The translations under genes and the position numbers were made by a program. This document shows, one piece after another, positions 31,183 through 32,483 of a stretch of DNA of 32,483 bases. The DNA comes from Mycobacterium attenuatum (GTDB lineage: Bacteria > Actinomycetota > Actinomycetes > Mycobacteriales > Mycobacteriaceae), in the NCBI RefSeq assembly GCF_900566085.1, contig NZ_UPHT01000136.1, forward strand, positions 1 through 32,483, given 5' to 3'. The notes below the pieces were generated by a model, which was given only the letters and a program-made list of their open reading frames with translations, ran no database searches and had not been told where the DNA came from. The first letter of the stretch is position 1; every line of letters starts with the position of its first letter.

Positions 31183-32483
31183 ATGGCATCTGATAGCGAT
31201 CAGATCGCGATAATTGGCCTTTCGTGCAGGGTGCCCGGCGCCGTTAACCCTAGTGAATATTGGCAACTTTTAATCCGAGGCCAAAGCTGCATTTCGCACT
31301 CCGCGCCTTATCAACGCTCGAGTCGCATCTTTGTCGATGAAAGAGATGGTCCCGACTGCTTGAAGTACGGCGCTTATCTCGAAGACGCAGATTACTTTGA
31401 TGCTCCGTTTTTTGGAATTTCAGATGATGAAGCTGTACGAATGGATCCGCAGCAGCGCCTGGCTCTTGAGCTGGTCTGGTCCGCCTTCGAAGATGCACGT
31501 ATTATCCCTGAAAAGATTACGGACAAGCCTGTAGGGTTATTTATCGGTGCGATGCGCGACGACTATTCATCTCTCCTGGCGCGTAACCACGTCGCAATTA
31601 GCCCTCGAAGCACGGTGGGGTCGCTTCGCTCGGTTATCGCCGGAAGAATATCTCATTTCTTCGGCCTAACTGGGCCAAGCCTTGTGGTCGACACGGGACA
31701 GTCGTCGTCGCTCACGGCAATCATCTTGGCGATAGACAGCCTTCAAAGGGGTGAGTGTGACCTAGCCGTAGCCGGCGGGGTCCACCTAAACCTCGACCCG
31801 TATGCCGCCGAAAGCCTTGCCGAGCTTGGCGTACTCTCGCCTGGGGGAATATGCCGCCCGTTCGATGATCGCGCTGATGGCTACGTTCGGGGTGAAGGCG
31901 GTGGCGTCGTCGTGCTTACGAAGGTAGCCAGCGCCTTGGCGCATAAAGCCCACATATATTGCGCAATCCGCGGTGGCGCAATCATCAATGACGGCAGTCG
32001 CTCGGGCCTCGTCAATCTGACTGCGGATGGGCATAGGCGTTTGTTTAATGCAGCACTAGCCGCTGCATGTACTGAGCCCTCAGACGTCGATTATGTGGAA
32101 ACGCACGGAACTGCTACGCCGACTGGAGATATCGCCGAGGCAGAATCCCTTATTTCAGTATATCGTGGCCGTTCAGCGCACGGAGTGCATCCGTTGATTA
32201 TCGGTTCGGCAAAACCCAACATTGGGCATCTTGAGGCTGCCGCCGGGGTCATGGGTGTGATTAAGGTCGCACTCGCGCTGAAAAATGATTTCTTACCCCC
32301 AACCATAAATTTTGCGGTGCCAAATGCAGCCTTAACAGGACACGAGTCAAGCGTGCGCGTACTTACCGCTGCGAGCGAATGGCCACACACCGATCACATC
32401 AAAACCGCCGCCGTGTCCGCCTTCGGCGTCAGCGGCACCAACGCCCACCTGATCATCCAACAACCACCCCCCCAGCCCACACC
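31183..32483 (+). CDS. Modular type I polyketide synthase, KSQ loading domain (3' end outside window)
   Basis: The ATG at 31183 follows GGAGG at 9 bases and opens a frame with no stop to the window end (433 complete codons). It is one ketosynthase domain: IAIIGLSCRVPGAVNPSEYW (8-27), MDPQQRLALELVW (87-99), the active-site region GPSLVVDTGQSSSL (164-177), VETHGTATPTGD (305-316), AKPNIGHLEAAAG (343-355) and VSAFGVSGTNAHLI (411-424). The nucleophilic Cys is replaced by Gln at residue 173 (codon at 31699-31701), while H308, K344 and H349 remain. This is the KSQ signature: such domains decarboxylate malonyl- or methylmalonyl-ACP to make the starter unit. An N-terminal KSQ implies a loading module, normally followed by AT and ACP, which lie outside the window. 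Codon use is AT-rich up to about 32375 and then becomes typical high-GC. Confidence 0.95.
   Translation, partial: MASDSDQIAIIGLSCRVPGAVNPSEYWQLLIRGQSCISHSAPYQRSSRIFVDERDGPDCLKYGAYLEDADYFDAPFFGISDDEAVRMDPQQRLALELVWSAFEDARIIPEKITDKPVGLFIGAMRDDYSSLLARNHVAISPRSTVGSLRSVIAGRISHFFGLTGPSLVVDTGQSSSLTAIILAIDSLQRGECDLAVAGGVHLNLDPYAAESLAELGVLSPGGICRPFDDRADGYVRGEGGGVVVLTKVASALAHKAHIYCAIRGGAIINDGSRSGLVNLTADGHRRLFNAALAAACTEPSDVDYVETHGTATPTGDIAEAESLISVYRGRSAHGVHPLIIGSAKPNIGHLEAAAGVMGVIKVALALKNDFLPPTINFAVPNAALTGHESSVRVLTAASEWPHTDHIKTAAVSAFGVSGTNAHLIIQQPPPQPT

Noticed and set aside
1..32483. tRNA or rRNA genes
   Set aside because: No cloverleaf or rRNA sequence was recognised on either strand by eye.

Overview
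The window comes from a high-GC actinobacterium, almost certainly a slow-growing, non-tuberculous Mycobacterium. Two PE_PGRS loci are present, and the gene order glpX-fum-(Rv1097c-like)-(Rv1096-like deacetylase)-phoH2-desA2-glyA-coaA-PE_PGRS matches, in opposite orientation, the M. tuberculosis Rv1091-Rv1105 region as I remember it. The names rest on reading the translations by eye; no database search was run.

Layout. (1) 1-4.3 kb: the 5' part of a PE_PGRS gene on the minus strand with a DosR-like box upstream, then a minus-strand run of carboxylesterase and zinc alcohol dehydrogenase followed by the remains of a flavin monooxygenase and a creatininase-family gene. (2) 4.7-8.7 kb: a translationally coupled bicupin/gamma-glutamyltransferase-like pair, then about 1.4 kb without a convincing gene. 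(3) 8.7-23.3 kb: a conserved core with an AI-2E-type permease, a dienelactone hydrolase-like protein, a DUF4245-like protein, gluconeogenic fructose-bisphosphatase (glpX), fumarase, two envelope or secreted proteins, a class III adenylate cyclase, a polysaccharide deacetylase, PhoH2 with a 47-residue coupled upstream ORF (PhoAT-like), DesA2, serine hydroxymethyltransferase and pantothenate kinase. (4) 23.3-26.6 kb: a decay zone with a broken PE_PGRS gene, a small membrane protein, a dead ISL3-family insertion sequence and a scrap of a group II intron reverse transcriptase. (5) 26.6-32.5 kb: a more AT-rich block with non-mycobacterial-looking codon use. It carries a 14-TM DHA2 drug exporter, an unrecognised 185-residue protein, an APH/CHK-type kinase, and the start of a modular type I polyketide synthase running off the window.

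The most notable item is the polyketide synthase. Its first domain is a KSQ domain: the active-site cysteine is replaced by glutamine (Q173) while the two catalytic histidines and the lysine are kept, which marks a decarboxylating loading module. The kinase lies 60 bp upstream on the same strand and the exporter is nearby, so this may be the beginning of a horizontally acquired polyketide locus with its own modification/resistance and export functions. Codon use changes abruptly about 110 bp before the window ends, near the end of the KS domain, suggesting a recombinational joint to ordinary high-GC PKS sequence. Core metabolism (glpX, fum, glyA, coaA) and envelope functions (desA2, deacetylase) look intact; decay is confined to the flanks.
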